Assembly: GCA_012934845.2 (NCBI GenBank)
Contig: WNNJ02003822.1
Span: 62,001-126,000, forward strand
From: Pomphorhynchus laevis
Lineage: Eukaryota > Acanthocephala > Palaeacanthocephala > Echinorhynchida > Pomphorhynchidae
DNA: 64,000 nt
Direction: 5' to 3'
The notes below the pieces were generated by a model that was given only the letters and a program-made list of their open reading frames with translations, had not been told where the DNA came from and searched no databases. This document shows, piece after piece, positions 58,501-64,000 of this stretch. The position numbers and the translations under genes are program-made. Numbering within the stretch: the first letter of the stretch is position 1; each line of letters begins with the position of its first letter.

Positions 58501-61500
58501 CAATATTTACTAGAAATATTCTATAGAAATTGTCAATTTTTCTTTCATGTTTTCAGCTGGCAATAAGTAATCACTTTCAGCAACCGTTTGATACTACAAC
58601 GAATGAAGAAATGATCAATAATAACTTAAATGACACTGATCTAAACAGAAACAACCAAACGGCTGATTTATCTTTACGGAGAGATAGTATTTTTTATCAA
58701 TTCTTCACATATCCTCTAGTAACTTTGTCAAGGTCAGCTTTTTTTAATCAATTGCTTTTATCTTACAAAACAGATTTTAAGATTTATATTTGGCAACAAC
58801 AATAGTTTCTTAGCAAGTAGTATTTCGTTGTCAGGAATGTCATCAATCGTTTCTACGTCTGTAAGGATCATTTCCAATATATTTTATATCTTTGGTCAAC
58901 TACTTTGTATGTTTACAGAGCAAATTCTAATTTAAATTGTATTTTTGCATAGGGAGTTTTGTATTTACCGAAATTCCGAATTTGCAGTCAAGTAAGAAAT
59001 TTAGTTTTTTGAAATTTTGATTAAAATTAATTTTTATAAATCTGTATGTAATTAAATTCTTTAAATTAATATTAATTTTAACAGATTACTTTTTAATTAT
59101 TTTTTATTTTTTATTTTATATCTTGACTATACTACATTGATTCTACATTGTTAATCAATATGCTTAATAATCCGCCGGACTCAAATAAAAATTTGACGGT
59201 TTGTCGTTTTCAAGCAAATGCTTGAAGACGACAAATGCTTGAGAACGGCAAGACAAACAGTCCAAAGCTTGCAAAGTAATTGTAAAACAAATACTCGTGT
59301 ATATAATTTTATCTCACAAAATGAAACAAGTTAAGTTCGACACGAGTGAACTTGTTGTCTAGAAGAAAAAACTCGAAAAAGAGAAAACTAATATTATTTT
59401 TTTATTTTAAAGCTTTCGGGCTACTGTCTTCTTTAGTGTGGAGGCTTTTTCAAAATTTTATCGAAACTCTTGCATCGCCCCACAATATATAGTCGTGTCA
59501 GATCAGAAAGAATTACGGTAAGTAATATATATGCTCGTTGTTTAATTGTTGATCCGACATCACTTGACCTATCCAATATAATTCTTGCTTTTTCCTCTTG
59601 CTCGCGTCGGGTGTGTTAGCCTCGATTATCAGTGTTTCCATTATGTGGTTGGTATTCTCTATACAACGTCTGGCAGCTCCTTCGTTTTGCCGCGTTTATG
59701 TACAATATCGCATCTGCGCGTTAGAGTGCGGACGTTCATTTGTCCGCCTGTCTGTCCAATGTACATTTTAGAGCATTTTACGCGTTTGCACATGTAAATT
59801 ACACCTTTACCTTTGCAATCATTAATCCAATTTACCTTATTTTTTTGCCTCAGTTATCGAGCTATCGAACATTTCTGTGCTTTCCATTTAAGCACAGTAT
59901 TTGCATTTTCTATCATTACGTGGTTTGCTCATGCCGCTGTTATCTTTGTGATTTACTGGCTAGAAGATGTTTTATTGTTCGGCAATTGTGAAAAGCGATA
60001 TTCGGTATCTTTATTAATGATCGGCAATCAGTGTCTATACTTTTAACCGCTTGCATAATATCGTGATTTAAGTTTTTGAATTCGAGATTATATGAGAATA
60101 CTTTGTAAAAGTCTTTACATATGTTTTCTTTGTTTTGAGAGTGCAGATTCTCTTGTTATAGATTTTACTTTGTTTGCATGTTTCTTTAACATCTTTATTC
60201 TAAAACCTCGCATAAAGAGTTCGTTGGTCAATTTATTTAAATGTTTCTCGAATTCGTCATTTCGCTTGCAAATTTTTCGTATTCTCAAGAATTGGTTTTT
60301 GACGGCAGCGTTTTTGACTCTGGAACACAACCGTGAGCATATAAGAAAGTTCGATTACCATCGAATGTTTATGTAGTGTTGTCGTCCAAGCCCTATCAAC
60401 TCTGTATTTCTGTATCCATAAATATTGCGGGCTGTTCGGTGTTATTTGTGAAGTGTAGTTCGCTTGTTCTGTTCAACGCCTCCACAAATGTTTTTAATTC
60501 ATCTTCTCCGTGTGTCCATACTGCAAATACATCATCGATGTAGCGCCACTATATCATTGGTTTTTGTTTGGCACTACCAATAAATGCTTCTTCAATTTGG
60601 GCTACGTATAGACTGGTAAAAACCGGTGTAGCGGGACTACTTATAGCTGTATCAATCTTTTGTCTGTATAGCTTTACTATCAAATGAGAATGTGCTGGAC
60701 ATGAAAGGATCTATAGACCAAAATTTATATCATTCACTTATTGCAACGAATTGTCAAAAATTATCGAGATGGCCTAATAGAAATGTAACAATGGATAAAC
60801 TTAAAATTAAAAAGCGAAGAGGATGTCGTATATTTATCAAGTTCAATTATGATAGTGATCCTATAATAGACAATGTTGTTAATCTTTCAAACACCACGAT
60901 CATGGAGATTCAAAAATCAGTCATCTCACTTAGACCTAAATTCGCAATAACACCGCGTGAATTCAATAAGTTTGATTCATGAATAATCTCAGATCAGTAA
61001 CGCATAGCATGTTTAAGAATATAAAAGATATGAACATTGGTACAATAACCAAAAACAAGGTCCTTAAAACGAGCTGATACAAAAATATATTAGATTGGAT
61101 CCAAACATCAAAACAACACTGAATTTATCCACGGTTAGAGTTTAAAACTTTAACAGACCTAAACGAAAAGAAACATATATTATATAAACAAGCCGACAAA
61201 GGAAGAAAAGTTGGTCTCTGGAAAAAAAAGCATATGATCTTGAAGGATATCGGCAACTTTAAACTGATACATATTCGATTTTTTCAAATAACAAATAAGT
61301 ATTTGAAAAACCATTTGAAATTTGATAATTTTTAAACTTTAAACTTTTAAACTCAAAAGTTCTATTTACACTCTTTAATTGTTTATTACTTCCAAATCTT
61401 CAATGATAATTGCTTTCTTGTTAGCTGCCTTATATAAAATGAATTAAACAGTTAAATTCGTTTCTGCGTTTAGATCATCACGATGAAATTATTCCAAGCA

Positions 61501-64000
61501 GTGACCCGGTCGATGACGTTTTGAATTTTATTGCACATTTTTCTCAAAAATACGGACCAAACACTCCTCACCTTTACCATGGTTCTTTTAGTCAGGTAAA
61601 AAATCTTTAATATTTTCAACATATTCCTGATCTTCATAATCAAAATATTAATTTTGATTTATATATCAATTTGGTCAGGTATATTTTCTATAAATACCCG
61701 TGATACACACTTAATTCAGTTTATTTGACTAGTGAAATATTCGTTCAAAGTTAAAATATTTGTCATAGTTATACGAATACTCGTGTAAATTAAATATTTC
61801 AAATAAATAGATAATATTAAATACTTTAAATATTATAACTTAAATATTTTTAATAAAATTTAAAATATTCGTCATATATTTATTGTAGCGCATGTAACTC
61901 ACTTTATATATTGTTGAGTTATTTTCCTTTAAAAATCTTTGTTTTTTTACTTACTTTCAAATGCAAATGTAATTAAATGGTCCTTTTATAGGGAATACAC
62001 ATATTTTAAGTTATGCATTAATCAAAGTTTGTCCATAGAAATGTTCATATAAATGCTAATGCATCTATATTAATTAATATAAATAAATTATTTTATTTAT
62101 ATTTCATCAATTAATAACTATCTATAATAGTTTTTAACTTTTTAAAAACTATTTATATTATCGATGTTCTCATAAAATCGATTGTTATTATAAAATTGAT
62201 TGTTCTCATATTATAAAATTTGTCAAGTTTTGTTATCAAGTTTTAATTTTTTTTAAACTAAAAAATTGTAATATTTTCACATGTTTAAAGTTTTTACGTT
62301 TCTGATAATATTTTTTTAAATATTAAATTGTTTGATTCAAAATAATTTATTTTTATTTTTTATTTGGCTTATTGAAAATTCTTTCTTCGATATTCTATTA
62401 CCAAACTTTTTACTTTTTATAAGTATTTCATTGAATGATTTGTATATTACTGATGACATCCATGTACATTTATTGACTGCTATATGTTTTTACGGCTCAT
62501 TGAAATTTTCTAACCGTTGTTGTTCCGTAATTAGGTAAAGCGGATGTGCATACAAGATACTTGCTATTTACTAGTATACATACACGATACGAATTCACAG
62601 CAATGTGAAGGATTTTGCAGGTTTGTTCATTTTTACATATTTATTTAGTTCAAAATATATAACAATTATTTTATTTTATTTTAAATAGTTGCTATTATTT
62701 CATTTTCGTTATCTGCTGCAACTGTGTTTTCACTTTATCCCTTATATATTGCTCCAATAGCTGCAACTGTTTTTGATCAAATTAATATTTATATTTTTAA
62801 TATTAGTCATTGATATGCTACAGTATTTTTGTATTATTGTATTATGTTTTGTTTTCAATATTTCCTGTAATCATATCTAGTTTATATATATATTCAATTG
62901 CAAAATATTATAAAATCGATTGGCCTTATCAATTAATAACTATTTATAATAGTTATTTAAAAGTTAATTTTAACTTTTTAAAAACTATTTATATTATCGA
63001 TGTTCTCATAAAATCGATTGTTCTTATAAAATCGATTGTTCTCATAAAATCGAAGATACTAAGCAATAAATCGCGATTAACGGTCAATGAGAATTGTAAT
63101 CCCTATAAAAATTGCATCATATTATGTTGCTTTTAAAAATAAATATAGATTTTTTGGAAACAAAACATTCTTACAATACTTATCAATATCGTACGCATTT
63201 TCACATTTTAATGTGACGATATTACTTAATCTTTGTCTGCAAGCAATCAGAAACGTGCTCACCAAAAGGTTTTTTGAATAACGTTTAGCCTGCATCATTG
63301 TGACTATAACAAGATACATGGTTTAATATAGCACTCTTAAGTAATGAAATGATTTAATTTTAGATTTCTTGTACTGACTGAATATTATGACAAACAAAAC
63401 AATGGCATAAAATTAACCATTACATAAACTAATTTCCTCATTCGTTTAACAATCATCATCAGCGTCGCGGCTGTACGTAGAGCGTGCGCGAGATCCTTCA
63501 GCCGGGCAACGATGATCAGCTCGCAACATAACGTCGTCAGCAAACGTTACCGATTTTTTATCGTTTTTAAATTCGGTGTCTTTTGACGGCAATTTGTCCT
63601 TATCTTGATTGGTATTAGTTTCGCTTCTACTGAAAAATTTATTCTACTATTAGGTGGTGGAGAAAGTTCGTCAATATGTTCGCGGTCATGTACAAGTAAT
63701 GATCGTTTTCACTGATCGGCGTTTTTTAAATCTTGGATGATTTCATTGTTTTATAATTCATCGACAATTTACATGGTTTAAGGGATATAACTGAATATGG
63801 CGTTTCTCCGTCATTCAAAGATTTAGATTGAAATTTGTCGTAAATGGGTAGCATGCCTTCAACAGCATCTGAATCGTTATTTACGCATTTGGAATATCGC
63901 GTAATAGGTGCATCACAGCATCTGTATGTAGATTCTACTGACACGATCTTGTTGAGACTAGCGTCCGGCTCGAATAGGCGTTCCTTAGGTTTACATATTT

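Overview
The window looks like nuclear DNA of an AT-rich invertebrate animal. Host genes are split by spliceosomal introns of 44 nt to about 5 kb, and there is no bacterial-style operon structure. Species and phylum cannot be fixed from the sequence alone.

Host genes. (1) 1992-10546, minus strand: the N-terminal 449 codons of cytoplasmic glutamyl-tRNA synthetase of the EPRS type, in eight exons whose splice phases all agree; the rest lies off the left edge. (2) 56815-62620 and beyond, plus strand: a FAF2/UBXD8-like gene (UBA domain, membrane-hairpin region, thioredoxin-like UAS domain start), 3' end not found. (3) 63447-64000, minus strand: the C-terminal end of an unidentified protein with a PP1-docking-like motif, running off the right edge.

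Between about 10.7 and 54.5 kb the window is almost entirely a nested graveyard of non-LTR retrotransposons. Four groups are present. Group X is CR1-like, with a conserved 3'-terminal hairpin (copies at 10.7, 13.7, 14.1, 18.8-21.2, 49.2-51.1, 51.9-53.2, 53.5 and 54.4 kb). Group Y is jockey/CR1-like, with a PHD-like finger in ORF1 (12.3-13.6, 17.0-21.6 split, 35.9-44.0 split, 38.7-42.7, 44.2-49.2 split). Group G is one APE-type element with ORF1 and ORF2 (30.4-34.5). The fourth group has an N-terminal CXC-like cysteine cluster, a central reverse transcriptase, a CCHC knuckle and a C-terminal restriction-like endonuclease (RLE): three in a head-to-tail block at 21.6-30.4 kb and one at 44.4-47.0 kb. 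The copy at 24774-27794 has a single unbroken 1006-codon frame. Insertions of one element into another can be read directly, two of them with target-site duplications.

Other structures: a hammerhead ribozyme with complete core at 16254-16328; a perfect 221-bp inverted repeat at 6377-7223; a palindromic foldback at 55.75-56.16 kb whose arms carry a decayed hammerhead-like core; several minisatellites; a 34-bp-TIR MITE at 5753-5906; and a Penelope-like element in a FAF2 intron whose 5' and 3' halves lie in opposite orientations.
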